NCBI GenBank assembly: GCA_021802055.1
Contig: JAKAAY010000012.1
Location: 1 to 55,330 of the forward strand
Source: Thermoplasmata archaeon
Lineage (GTDB): Archaea; Thermoplasmatota; Thermoplasmata; Thermoplasmatales; Thermoplasmataceae
DNA length: 55,330 nt
Direction of reading: 5' to 3'
The translations under genes and the position numbers were made by a program. The notes under the pieces were generated by a model. That model saw only the letters and a program-made list of their open reading frames with translations. It had not been told where the DNA came from and searched no databases. Of the stretch, positions 8,432-17,006 are shown piece by piece (position 1 is the first letter of the stretch; the number at the start of each line of letters is the position of its first letter).

Positions 8432-8784
8432 CGGAGGTGAAGATGGTCATAGCAGTGAGGAAGGACATAGACATTGGAAAGGGTAAAATGGCGGCACAGG
8501 TTGCGCACGCAGCAGTTGCGTGCGCCATGAGGGCCTCAAGGGAGCGCAAGAAGATTTTCCGCGAATGGATGGGGCAGGGCCAGAAGAAGATAGTGATAAG
8601 GGTGTCTGATGACCGGGAATTGCTTGAGCTCAAGAGAAAGGCTGATTCTGAAGGGTTTCTGACCGAAACCATAACCGACGCCGGGCTTACCCAGATTCCA
8701 CCCGGCACACTTACCTGCCTGGGAATAGGGCCAGACGAGTCCCCGAAGCTGGACCCGCTGACCGGCGCTTACCCCCTTTTCTGA
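8425..8784 (+). CDS. pth2: Peptidyl-tRNA hydrolase, archaeal/eukaryotic type
   Basis: A 119-residue protein of usual Pth2 length. It releases peptides from peptidyl-tRNA after premature termination. The family signature is complete: MVIAVRKDIDIGKGKMAAQV followed by AHAAVACAM, then KKIVIRVSDDRELLELKRKA and TDAGLTQIPPGTLTCLGIGP. It starts inside the end of carS (7-base overlap), so translation is probably coupled. The downstream gene is convergent. Confidence 0.95.
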   Translation: MVAEVKMVIAVRKDIDIGKGKMAAQVAHAAVACAMRASRERKKIFREWMGQGQKKIVIRVSDDRELLELKRKADSEGFLTETITDAGLTQIPPGTLTCLGIGPDESPKLDPLTGAYPLF

Positions 8785-8796
8785 CCATTCTCTGGT

Positions 8797-9978
8797 TCAT
8801 ATTGAGGAGAGCGCAGACTTGAAGTCCTCCACCAGGTCCTGGGTATCCTCAATTCCTGCAGAGAACCTGATGAGACCATCGCTTATGCCTATGGATTTCC
8901 GCTCTTCGCTGGTCAGTGACGCATGGGTGGTGTCGATAGGAAGCGTGATGAGACTTTCCACGCCACCCAGGCTGGGTGCAACTTCCGGTATCTTCAGAAG
9001 GCTCATGAATTTCCTCGCTGCCTTCTCTCCGCCTTCGAATTCAAATGACAGCATGCCTCCGTATCCCCTGAGTACGCGTTTTGCGATGGGATGGTACCTG
9101 AATCCGGTGAGCCCGGGGTAGAAGACCGACGCGACCTTCCTTTCCTCCGACAGCAGCCTGGCGAGTTCCATGGCATTCCTGTTGTGCTGCATCATCCTTA
9201 GCCCCAGTGTCTTTATGCCGCGGGCAGCAAGAAAAGTCTGGATTGGATCGGGCACAAAACCGAAGGTCTTGCGCATGTCAACAAGCCCGCGATAAAAACG
9301 CTCAGAGGTGGCAGCAAGCCCGAAGATGACGTCAGTGTGACCGGAAATGTACTTGGTCGCACTGTGCACAACTATGGAGGCACCGAAGTCAAGGGGCGTC
9401 TGGTTGTAGGGTGAGCAGAATGTTGCATCAACGATGAGTGGCACCCCGGACGCAGTGCACAGCTTTCCTATGCGCGCCAGATCGCTTATCCCCATTGTGG
9501 GGTTGACCACGGACTCTGTGTATACGGCCGAAGTTCCTTCAGGTAACTGGTCCAGGTCATTCAGCCTGTCCAGGGGGATCATGTCCGCATGGATGCCAAA
9601 CCGTTCCAGTGTGTTCTTGAAGAAGAGGTATGTTTGCCCGTACAGGTCAGATACAGAGATTATCCTTGAGCCTTTCCCCGACACGGACAAAACGGCGGCC
9701 GAGATTGCGCTCATGCCTGATGAGAATGAGATAGACCTCTCCGCCCCCTCCAGTGCCGCATATTTTTCTTCCATGAACTGCAGGGTCGGGTTTCCCCATC
9801 TTGTGTAAAGAAAAGGTTTTCCACTGGTGTTGTCCCGCATTGCGTGGGAGTCCGGATTCGGTCCCAGAAAAGTGGAATTCTCGAATATAGGCGTTGTTAC
9901 GTTTCCGTACCTGGAATCCCTGCATTCTCCCATTTTGACTGCCCTGGTGTTGAAACCCATGCTCTTGCTGCCAACCAT
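8797..9978 (-). CDS. PLP-dependent Cys/Met metabolism enzyme (cystathionine gamma-synthase/lyase family)
   Basis: A 393-residue fold-type I PLP enzyme. The Schiff-base lysine lies in HSATKYISGH near residue 210, the cofactor-phosphate motif in SFSSGMSAI, and the substrate-binding arginine region near the C terminus in LIRFSAGIED. YGQTY and SVVNPTMGISDL are family-typical. It could act as cystathionine gamma-synthase, cystathionine gamma-lyase or methionine gamma-lyase; sequence alone does not separate them reliably. An internal ATG six codons downstream (MGFNTRAVKMGE) is an alternative start. It converges with pth2 and diverges from tmk. Confidence 0.88.
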   Translation of the reverse strand: MVGSKSMGFNTRAVKMGECRDSRYGNVTTPIFENSTFLGPNPDSHAMRDNTSGKPFLYTRWGNPTLQFMEEKYAALEGAERSISFSSGMSAISAAVLSVSGKGSRIISVSDLYGQTYLFFKNTLERFGIHADMIPLDRLNDLDQLPEGTSAVYTESVVNPTMGISDLARIGKLCTASGVPLIVDATFCSPYNQTPLDFGASIVVHSATKYISGHTDVIFGLAATSERFYRGLVDMRKTFGFVPDPIQTFLAARGIKTLGLRMMQHNRNAMELARLLSEERKVASVFYPGLTGFRYHPIAKRVLRGYGGMLSFEFEGGEKAARKFMSLLKIPEVAPSLGGVESLITLPIDTTHASLTSEERKSIGISDGLIRFSAGIEDTQDLVEDFKSALSSI

Positions 9979-10064
9979 AATGTTCCATGGGTATTCCCCT
10001 GGGAGATTGATAACATTTCTATTTTCCCCTGCCTGAGAATAATTATTAGTCCATTGCCCATGCT

Positions 10065-10655
10065 TTGGCGTTGTTCATAGCTTTCGAGGGAATCGACGGA
10101 TCGGGGAAGAGCACCATATCATCATTGCTCAGGAAGTATCTGGAAGACAGGGGATGGAATGTGGTTCTCACACATGAACCTCAGGATCAGAGTCTCAGGC
10201 ATCCAAGCCATGAGGATGCCATGAACGGATTTCTCATGTTCTACAAGTTCATGGCTGACAGGGTATCTCACATGAGTTCCATGGAGAAGTCTCTGGGGGA
10301 TGGGAAAGTTGTCATTTCTGACAGATACCTGCTATCTACACTGGCCTACCAGGGGCCACTTATGGAAAGTTTCTTCGGGGATTACCAGAGAACGGTGCAG
10401 TGGATGATGGATGCTTCACGGCCTGTCAAACTGATGCCTGACGTCACATTCCTCATGGATGCCTCGCCTGCAGTGACGCTGGGCAGGATCAGAGAGAAGA
10501 AAAAGGATGCCTTCGAGAAGGAAGAATACCTGACACGGGTCAGGGAATACTACCTCCGATGCAAATGGCCAAACAAGGTAGTCATAGAAGCTACCAGAAA
10601 CCTTGAGGAGTGCTTTGCTGTTGTCACTGGCACCATAGACGCACTCATGGCCTGA
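10065..10655 (+). CDS. tmk: Thymidylate kinase
   Basis: A 196-residue P-loop kinase that phosphorylates dTMP to dTDP. It shows the Walker A FEGIDGSGKST, the DR(Y/H) motif in ISDRYLLSTLAYQG, and a basic LID segment REKKKDAFEKEEY. No ATG is available: the frame is closed by a stop at 10047-10049. The candidate starts are TTG at 10065 and TTG at 10071. The TATA box AATAATTATTA (10038-10048) is centred 28 bases before 10071, so the shorter form MFIAFEG, standard for this family, is quite possible. Its stop directly abuts the convergent map gene. Confidence 0.92.
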   Translation: MALFIAFEGIDGSGKSTISSLLRKYLEDRGWNVVLTHEPQDQSLRHPSHEDAMNGFLMFYKFMADRVSHMSSMEKSLGDGKVVISDRYLLSTLAYQGPLMESFFGDYQRTVQWMMDASRPVKLMPDVTFLMDASPAVTLGRIREKKKDAFEKEEYLTRVREYYLRCKWPNKVVIEATRNLEECFAVVTGTIDALMA

Positions 10656-11534
10656 TCACTGCGTGAGAACCCTGATCCGGTCTCCTAGGATAATGACCGT
10701 GTGCTCTGCCTGGCTTATCATTGCCCCGCGGTGTTCCTTTAGGACCGGAAACTCTGACACCTTTCGCTCCCTGATCATCTTCTTTATGTAATTTCCCGTG
10801 GAATCGACCATGCCTTCAAGCCACCTTTCCGCAAAGGGGAGCGTTCCAAAATGATCGAAGATTGGTTCTCCCGGGACGTTCCTTGTCCCGCTCAGTATGT
10901 AAATATTTCCTGCAGGGCCACTGTGTATCATCCCTGTGCCGGTGGACGCGAAGGGTTCTATGGCAATGACGCAGTCCGGCTTCAGAAGCTTTCCGTTTCC
11001 GTCGTCATAATTTGGAATGAATACTGCAGAATGCAGGTCATACTTACCTATGCCGTGCCCTCCCAGGTTTCTCACGGGTTTGAACCCGTGCTCTCCTATC
11101 TTGGAGGCGACTGCCCTGCCAATCTCGTTTATGGGAACCATGGGCCTGACAAGCTTTAAGGCGGCATTAAGCGCTTCGCGGGACGCATCGATCAGCCCGG
11201 AATGCCTACCCGTGTCGCCCACCTCAATTGTTGCAGCGTTGTCGGATGGATATCCGTCTATTTGTGCCCCGATGTCGACCTTTACGAGGTCCCCTGTCCT
11301 GAACGTCTTCTTGTCACCGGGAAATGGAGTGTAATGCGCAGCCTCGTTGTCTATGGAAAGGTTCAGTGGAAATGCAGGCAGTGCTCCGCTGTCCCGTATA
11401 AATTTCTCTGTCTGCTCTGCCACCTGTGCCAGTGTTGCGCCCGGCTCAATGAGTGTTAAGGCAAATTCAAGTGCTTTCCTGCCTATCCTGCCTGCTTCCT
11501 CGAATTTTGATATTTCTTCCTGATTCAAGTCCAT
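10656..11534 (-). CDS. map: Methionine aminopeptidase, type II
   Basis: A 292-residue dimetal peptidase that removes initiator methionine. Metal ligands are seen in VDIGAQIDGYPSDNAAT (two Asp), GHGIGKYDLH (His), IAIEPFAS (Glu) and AEHTVIIL (last Glu). The helical insertion between the His and Glu ligands and the late position of the last Glu mark the type II class. The start is placed at the ATG at 11534 (MDLNQEEISKFEEAG), which matches the usual N-terminus; an in-frame start at 11570 would add twelve unlikely residues. Divergent from the Rieske gene, tail-to-tail with tmk with no gap. Confidence 0.93.
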   Translation of the reverse strand: MDLNQEEISKFEEAGRIGRKALEFALTLIEPGATLAQVAEQTEKFIRDSGALPAFPLNLSIDNEAAHYTPFPGDKKTFRTGDLVKVDIGAQIDGYPSDNAATIEVGDTGRHSGLIDASREALNAALKLVRPMVPINEIGRAVASKIGEHGFKPVRNLGGHGIGKYDLHSAVFIPNYDDGNGKLLKPDCVIAIEPFASTGTGMIHSGPAGNIYILSGTRNVPGEPIFDHFGTLPFAERWLEGMVDSTGNYIKKMIRERKVSEFPVLKEHRGAMISQAEHTVIILGDRIRVLTQ

Positions 11535-11602
11535 GCAACCCCGCTGTCTTTCTATGGCGGATTTACACAAATGTTATTAATTGTTTGAGATTTTGGCAGA
11601 TC

Positions 11603-11920
11603 ATGGCCTGGTATAAGGTAGCCAAGGAATCTAACATGAAGGATGGCGATCTGTCAAGAGTGAAGGTCTCCGATCAGGATATTCTCCTTGTTCGGGACAA
11701 GGGCAGATTCTTTGCCACCGCAATGTTATGCACTCACGAGCAATACGACCTTTCCGAAGGATTCATCGATGAGGGAAATATCGTCTGCCCAAACCATTTC
11801 GCGATTTTCAGGCCCTCGGATGGTGCTGTCGTCCAGAACCCGGAAGGGTCCGGTTCCATTCCTCCGCTTAAGTCCTACAGGGTGAAGGTCGAGAATGGCG
11901 ATGTGCTCGTAGAAGCCTGA
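11603..11920 (+). CDS. Rieske-type [2Fe-2S] ferredoxin
   Basis: A 105-residue soluble Rieske domain with no membrane segment. The cluster ligands are C43 and H45 in MLCTHEQYDL, and C62 and H65 in CPNHFAIF, giving Cys-x-His...Cys-x2-His. This small form resembles ferredoxins of dioxygenase systems or NirD. The ATG at 11603 is chosen because homology begins at MAWYKVAKES; the frame is open further upstream but overlaps the divergent map gene. It ends in an ATGA overlap with the etfBA fusion, so the two are translationally coupled. An electron-carrier role for ETF is inferred from this coupling. Confidence 0.9.
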   Translation: MAWYKVAKESNMKDGDLSRVKVSDQDILLVRDKGRFFATAMLCTHEQYDLSEGFIDEGNIVCPNHFAIFRPSDGAVVQNPEGSGSIPPLKSYRVKVENGDVLVEA

Positions 11921-13644
11921 TGAGGATTCTGGTTTTAGTAAAGCAGATTCCAGATCTGTCAGGGATAAGGTTGGATGTTTCCACGGGCAGGATCATCAGG
12001 GAAAACGTTCCTCTGCAGATCAATTCATTCGATAAGAAAGGTATTGAGGAAGCCGTCCGGATCAAGGAAAGAAGTGGAGCGGAGGTGGTTGTTGCAACCA
12101 TGGGTCCGCCTTCGGCTGCAGAAGTGATTAACCTTGGGCTTCGGATGGGAGCAGACAGGGGCATCCTTCTAACCGACAGGAAGTTCGCCGGCGCTGACAC
12201 CCTCATTACCTCCACGGTGCTTTCTTCCCTTGTTCGCATAATAAAGCCGGATCTGGTTTTCACCGGAAAATATTCGTTAGACGGGGAAACCTCGCAGGTT
12301 CCGCCCGAGGTGGCGGTCATGTCAGGATTCAGCTACCGCTCAGCCGTGACCTCTGTTGAATTTGCTCCAGACATGAGGAGCGCCGTTGTGCAGTGTGAGC
12401 GGGAATCAGGAACGGAGAAGTCTGTGGTAACGCTTCCGGCGCTGTTCTCTGTGAGTGAGAAGCTCAACAAGGCTAGATTTGTTAGGCCCAGCGTGCCTGA
12501 CATGAGTGACAGGATCGAGACCTGGGATTCCTCTAAACTCCAGGTGAGTATTGCTGGTTCTGATTCCCCAACCGTTGTTGAGGGTACAGAAGCGGTTAAC
12601 AGCACCAGGAAGGTCATGTTCCTGAAATCCACCGAAGAGGCATTTGAGATCATCGCAAAAGCCCTTTCATCGGATAGTGGAGAAAATGAGACAATTGAGG
12701 TGGAAGAGAGCTGGGACGGCAGAGAATATGCCTGGGGAATTGCATTCTCTGACCCTGGTGTAAGCAGGGAGATCGCAGGCCGGATTTGCGAGATTTCACA
12801 TGGGAGATACAATGTGAGGATAATCGGCAACGTCGATCCTGCCCTTCTGACAGGGCTTCCGTGCCATGAATATGTGTATGTGCCGGTGCGGAGTGTCATG
12901 GCATTTGCTGATTATATTATTGAAAGGCTTAAGGAAGAGACTCCCCCGTTTATTGTGCTCCCCTCCACCGCAGAAGGAAGGGACATAGCTGGAATAGTTG
13001 CGGGCACCATGAGACTGGGTTTGACCGCGGACTGTATAGATCTGCGGATCAACAGCGGGAAGCTATTCCAGTACAAGCCGGCCTTTGGAGGCGGGATCGT
13101 TGCCAGGATTTCCTCAAAGACCATACCTGCCATGGCAACCGTGAGGAGGGGCGTGTTCAGGAAAAAGAACTCGAATGCAGCCTTGAGGGTCATAAAGGAG
13201 CACTTCGAGGACCGTTATGTCCATGAGGTCCTGGAATTTGAGCCGGTACCATCGCAGTATGACTCGCTCTTCCAGAACAGGATAGTGGTCTCCGTGGGAA
13301 AAGGCGTGGGGGACCAGCAGAATATCAGCAAGGTGCTGGAGGTCGCTGCCCTTCTGAAGGCATCATTGGGGGCCACCAGGCCGGTAGTTGACCTTGGGTG
13401 GGTGCCCAGGCAGCAGCAGGTTGGCATAACCGGATTCTCCATTTCGCCACAGGTCTACATTGCCATTGGCATTTCTGGCCATGATAACCACGTTTTCGGC
13501 ATCAGGTATGCCGGCACCGTAATATCAGTGAACAATTCCCCTGACGCTCCAATTTTCAGGTATTCGGACTATGGACTTGTCATGGATTCAATGAAGTTTG
13601 TGGAAGAACTCAAGTCGCTGGCAGAAAGGCAGAGAATTCAGTAG
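11920..13644 (+). CDS. etfBA: Electron transfer flavoprotein, beta-alpha fusion
   Basis: A 574-residue single polypeptide joining EtfB (about residues 1-245) and EtfA (about 250-570). The EtfB part begins MRILVLVKQIPDLSGI and has VVATMGPPSAAEVINLGLRM and DGETSQVPP. The EtfA part ends with the FAD-binding domain: VSVGKGVGDQQN, GWVPRQQQVGITGFSISPQV, AIGISGHDNHVFGIRYA, and VISVNNSPDAPIFRYSDYGL. ETFs carry electrons from acyl-CoA or other dehydrogenases. Fused forms occur in some archaea. The gene is coupled to the Rieske gene by an ATGA overlap; no ETF-quinone oxidoreductase or FixX is adjacent. Its end overlaps the convergent membrane-protein gene by 7 bases. Confidence 0.93.
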   Translation: MRILVLVKQIPDLSGIRLDVSTGRIIRENVPLQINSFDKKGIEEAVRIKERSGAEVVVATMGPPSAAEVINLGLRMGADRGILLTDRKFAGADTLITSTVLSSLVRIIKPDLVFTGKYSLDGETSQVPPEVAVMSGFSYRSAVTSVEFAPDMRSAVVQCERESGTEKSVVTLPALFSVSEKLNKARFVRPSVPDMSDRIETWDSSKLQVSIAGSDSPTVVEGTEAVNSTRKVMFLKSTEEAFEIIAKALSSDSGENETIEVEESWDGREYAWGIAFSDPGVSREIAGRICEISHGRYNVRIIGNVDPALLTGLPCHEYVYVPVRSVMAFADYIIERLKEETPPFIVLPSTAEGRDIAGIVAGTMRLGLTADCIDLRINSGKLFQYKPAFGGGIVARISSKTIPAMATVRRGVFRKKNSNAALRVIKEHFEDRYVHEVLEFEPVPSQYDSLFQNRIVVSVGKGVGDQQNISKVLEVAALLKASLGATRPVVDLGWVPRQQQVGITGFSISPQVYIAIGISGHDNHVFGIRYAGTVISVNNSPDAPIFRYSDYGLVMDSMKFVEELKSLAERQRIQ

Positions 13645-14342
13645 AGGTCCCAGCTGGGTTCGTCATCCACAAGGATTATCCTGTTGCCCTTGATCCTTGC
13701 CGTACGATAACCGGTGCCCTTTCTCCATGATCCTGGTGGACCGGACTGCCTCCTGATTTTTTCTTCCTTCCTCTTCTTTTCAGTTATCTGCAGGTAAATG
13801 CCTGAAACCATGAGAATCCCCGCCACAGCCTGGGCGATTATGGTATTGACCCCTAGCGCGGTGAGGCCGAACCACAGAAGGAGTGCCCCCAGTATTGCCG
13901 ACAGGAGCGACGTGATCCTCCGGTATGCGAAATAGCTGGCCGTGAATGCGACTATGCCGGCAAGCACTGCCATTGAAATATTGCCTGGGTAGGCGGAAGA
14001 TGCGATCATGAAGGCGATTATGGCGAAGAATATTGAAATGGCGTATTTGACCAGTGCCCGGAAAACTATGCCCCCTATGACTGCACCTATGAGCAGTATG
14101 AGGTACAGGGGCATGCTGCCGAAGTTCACGAGTGTGCTGATATAGAGTGCAAAGACAAACCCGTAGTATGCGCCAATGGAGATCATCAGCGCTTCCCATG
14201 CCCTGTATCCATAAAAGATAAGGAACACAGAGACTGAGACCAGCAATATGCTGCTCAGATAGAGGTACTGCGGCGGGAGTATATCAAGAAGAGAAAGAAG
14301 GGAAGACAGGTAACCTCCAGAGGCATAACTGGTGTAACTCAT
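13638..14342 (-). CDS. Multi-pass membrane protein, TMEM198/DUF4203-like
   Basis: A 234-residue protein with about seven hydrophobic helices between residues 25 and 185 (for example LSSILLVSVSVFLIFYGYRA and LYLILLIGAVIGGIVF). A basic, Pro/Gly-rich cytoplasmic tail ends in DDEPSWDLY. The pattern of closely packed Gly/Ala-rich helices resembles DUF4203 proteins, but I am not certain. The minus-strand TATA-like sequence TTTATTTATAC lies about 25-35 bases before the ATG. Function unknown. Confidence 0.65.
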   Translation of the reverse strand: MSYTSYASGGYLSSLLSLLDILPPQYLYLSSILLVSVSVFLIFYGYRAWEALMISIGAYYGFVFALYISTLVNFGSMPLYLILLIGAVIGGIVFRALVKYAISIFFAIIAFMIASSAYPGNISMAVLAGIVAFTASYFAYRRITSLLSAILGALLLWFGLTALGVNTIIAQAVAGILMVSGIYLQITEKKRKEEKIRRQSGPPGSWRKGTGYRTARIKGNRIILVDDEPSWDLY

Positions 14343-14455
14343 GATGTGTCTGACATACTACTAGAAAGTATAAATAAATTTTGCTCACTGTTTCTCGTTG
14401 TTTTCACAAAAGTGTCTGAAACGCATAAATAACAGAATATGTTAATTGTATGACA

Positions 14456-14962
14456 TCACGACTTTTTCTTTCTCGCCGGGTTCTTTCTGCTCACCCTTTT
14501 CACTTCGTGCCCGCACACTGAGCATATAGCCACGGGTTCGCTGTAAATTTTTCTGCATCCCGTGCACCTGTATGTCCAGCTTATTTCCTCACGTATGCCG
14601 GTACCTGTGGCAGACTCCATGGCTATTCCCAGAGATCTGCACACGTTCTGTATTGCAAAGTCGTCCGTGACAACTGTTCCCCCGGATTGGAGGCCCAGGG
14701 CGATCACGTCAATGTCAGTGCTGCTTAGCACGGGATCATCCCCCGTTCTGGCCGCTGCGGAATGAGCAGCATTTCGGGATTCTTCAGAGGGGGCAATCAC
14801 CTTCAGACGTGAAATGACGTTGTCCAGATCGCGCTTGAGTTTTCCAAGCTTGATCTCGTCGATTACAGAGGGAGGTATGCAGCATTCTGCTCCCCACAGA
14901 TCAATGTTCCTGGCCATTATTGCTGACGTATCCAGTACAAGGAGCGATGGGGGGTTTTTCAT
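14456..14962 (-). CDS. nob1: rRNA maturation endonuclease Nob1
   Basis: A 168-residue protein: a PIN nuclease domain (LVLDTSAIMARN near residue 10, later SSTDIDVIALGL and TDDFAIQNV, supplying the acidic metal ligands) followed by a zinc ribbon with CTGC and CSVC pairs and a Lys/Arg-rich tail. Nob1 cleaves precursor rRNA at the 3' end of the small-subunit rRNA. The start overlaps the end of nnr by 4 bases (ATGA), making it the last gene of the sod-ogg2-nnr-nob1 operon. Confidence 0.92.
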   Translation of the reverse strand: MKNPPSLLVLDTSAIMARNIDLWGAECCIPPSVIDEIKLGKLKRDLDNVISRLKVIAPSEESRNAAHSAAARTGDDPVLSSTDIDVIALGLQSGGTVVTDDFAIQNVCRSLGIAMESATGTGIREEISWTYRCTGCRKIYSEPVAICSVCGHEVKRVSRKNPARKKKS

Positions 14963-16356
14963 TTCCTGATTTCATACCTCAAAAATACCTGGGGAATTGA
15001 GGCGATCAGATCGTCAAGGGAGTACCAGTAACGTTTCGACTCAAACGCTATCTCCCCGGCCTTCTTGACCACAAATGAGCCGAGTCTTGCGGCGGCTGCG
15101 GCTCCCATGCCCTTTGAAAGGAGGGCGGAAATAACCCCTGCCAGGGAGTCGCCAGTGCCCCCCATGGTCATCCTGGCATTACCTCCGCGGGTGCGCCACG
15201 CCTCTTTGCCGTCTGTGATCAGGTCTTCAGGACCCTTTAGGACGGCTACCGTGCTGTACTCTGAGGCGAAAAACTTCAGGTTGGCTTCACCTGCCTCAAG
15301 ACCCGAAAGTTCCATGAACTCATGGCTGTGTGGCGTTATGATTGTCTTCCTTCCTCTGAGAAGATCTGGTTGGCTGCCCAGCTGGTTGAGTCCGTCTGCA
15401 TCTATCACCAGTGGTCCGTTGAAGTTCTTCAGGACGTATTTCAGCGCCTCAAAGCTTTCATTGGTCCTTCCCATGCCTGAGCCCACCAGCATGGAGGTGA
15501 ATCTTGGCATGAAGGAACTAAGGGTTGCCGTGGTGTATTTCCTCACGATGTGGTTTGGAGTGAATGACGAAACGATCCCCACCTTGTCTTCTGACGTGAG
15601 CAGGAATACCAGGTCCACGCCGGTTGCCATGGCTGATCTTGAGGCTATTACAGCCGATCCATAGTATTCCCAGCCTCCGACGATTCCAATCACTCCATTC
15701 ATGCCCTTATGGGAATTTGGCTCGGGGATGGGAAGATAAACGAAATCTCCCGGGCCAGAATATGTATCGCATTCCTCGCCAATACCTATTGATCTGACGG
15801 ATATCTTTCCGCTATTATTTTCAGTCATTCCCGGTTTAAGATCGGTAAAACATACAGTACTATGGGGCTTTACCTGAAGGCCTGTACCGAGTCCACTTGG
15901 GACGTCGACTGAGACGATGTCCTTATTGCTTCCATTAATTGCGCTAATGGCGGTCTCATACTGGGGCTTGGGCCTCCCTGAAAGCCCTGTTCCGAGAAGA
16001 CCGTCAAGTATGAGGTTAGTCCACCTGATTCCTTCGTCTAGACCGGAGAGATCCTTCTTCTCTCCGGTGTATCTGGAGAGAGCCTCCTTTGCTTCCTTTG
16101 AGGTAATTGAGCCTTCTCCGTCCACGAAGATTGCCCTGACCTCTTTGCCCTTTGACTTGAGAATTTCCATGGCAAGGAGGGTGTCGCCTCCGTTGTTTCC
16201 CTTTCCGCATATGCCGAGAATCCTCTTTTTATCAGGGTAATTTCCCAGAACAAAGTCAGCCACAGCATTGCCTGCGTTCTCCATCAGAGGCATCACTGTG
16301 CCGTTTATATACCTGTAATTCAGTTCCAGTCGGGTAAATTCCTTTAGATCCTTCAT
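14959..16356 (-). CDS. nnr: Bifunctional NAD(P)HX epimerase/dehydratase
   Basis: A 465-residue fusion. The N-terminal YjeF_N domain (about 1-210), with GICGKGNNGGDTLLAMEIL, epimerises damaged hydrated NAD(P)H. The C-terminal ribokinase-like domain (about 215-465), with VIDADGLNQLG, TPHSHEFMELSG, KGPEDLI and the phosphate loop GGTGDSLAGVISALL, dehydrates it back to NAD(P)H with a nucleotide. This is a metabolite-repair enzyme. It starts 4 bases after the ogg2 stop and overlaps nob1 by 4 bases, so the operon is tight. Confidence 0.93.
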   Translation of the reverse strand: MKDLKEFTRLELNYRYINGTVMPLMENAGNAVADFVLGNYPDKKRILGICGKGNNGGDTLLAMEILKSKGKEVRAIFVDGEGSITSKEAKEALSRYTGEKKDLSGLDEGIRWTNLILDGLLGTGLSGRPKPQYETAISAINGSNKDIVSVDVPSGLGTGLQVKPHSTVCFTDLKPGMTENNSGKISVRSIGIGEECDTYSGPGDFVYLPIPEPNSHKGMNGVIGIVGGWEYYGSAVIASRSAMATGVDLVFLLTSEDKVGIVSSFTPNHIVRKYTTATLSSFMPRFTSMLVGSGMGRTNESFEALKYVLKNFNGPLVIDADGLNQLGSQPDLLRGRKTIITPHSHEFMELSGLEAGEANLKFFASEYSTVAVLKGPEDLITDGKEAWRTRGGNARMTMGGTGDSLAGVISALLSKGMGAAAAARLGSFVVKKAGEIAFESKRYWYSLDDLIASIPQVFLRYEIRK

Positions 16357-16360
16357 TTAA

Positions 16361-16990
16361 TCACTTCAGAATTCTGCCGGTTGCGTGCTTCCACATGAAC
16401 AGATCAAGGATCCCTGGTTCCACACCAAGCTCACCAGCCATGACGATGAAAGCCCCTTCTAACTCAAAATACTTCTTCTTTGAAATTGGTTTACCGGGAT
16501 CAAAGTTAATCACAGACGACATCATTCTCAATATGTGCTTATCCAGAATGGCACATGAGAAATGCCCGATATTTCTCAGGAAATGCGATGCCTCCTTGTA
16601 TCCCACCCCCGTAAGATTCTCGGCGAGATATTCTCTGTTTCTCATGACACTGGAGGTTCCGGAATCATTCGCGATGCCCGGGAGCCTGTCGATTATCCAC
16701 CTTGACTCCACTATGAACCTGCTCCTCGTGTTAAAGAACCTGCAACCAACTCTGTGAAGTTCTTCCCGGAGTCGTTCCTGCTCTGAATAGAGGAAGTGAT
16801 CCAGGTCAACCGCGTTCATCACCCTGATGCCCATCTGGGCCGAAGTGTTTGCTGCGAGGATGCAGAAACACAGTTCTCCGAAGAGGTCCTCCTTTGATTT
16901 TGACCTCATGGACCTGAATTCTTCCACTTTCTGTTCAATCTCAGGGTCGCCCTTCCCGACGAGTCCGGAGATAAGTGGAAGAAGATCCAT
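16361..16990 (-). CDS. ogg: 8-oxoguanine DNA glycosylase/AP lyase, Ogg2 type
   Basis: A 209-residue helix-hairpin-helix glycosylase of archaeal Ogg2 type. It excises 8-oxoguanine and nicks the abasic site. The hairpin and catalytic pair are seen in LTGVGYKEASHFLRNIG then FSCAILDKHILRMM: K132 is the predicted nucleophile and D150 the catalytic aspartate. ILAANTSAQMGIRVMN near residue 45 is also family-typical. It lacks the Fe-S cluster loop of endonuclease III, as expected for Ogg2. It is placed 16 bases after sod and 4 bases before nnr in the same operon. Confidence 0.9.
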   Translation of the reverse strand: MDLLPLISGLVGKGDPEIEQKVEEFRSMRSKSKEDLFGELCFCILAANTSAQMGIRVMNAVDLDHFLYSEQERLREELHRVGCRFFNTRSRFIVESRWIIDRLPGIANDSGTSSVMRNREYLAENLTGVGYKEASHFLRNIGHFSCAILDKHILRMMSSVINFDPGKPISKKKYFELEGAFIVMAGELGVEPGILDLFMWKHATGRILK

Positions 16991-17006
16991 ATACCTCTAG
17001 AAATGC

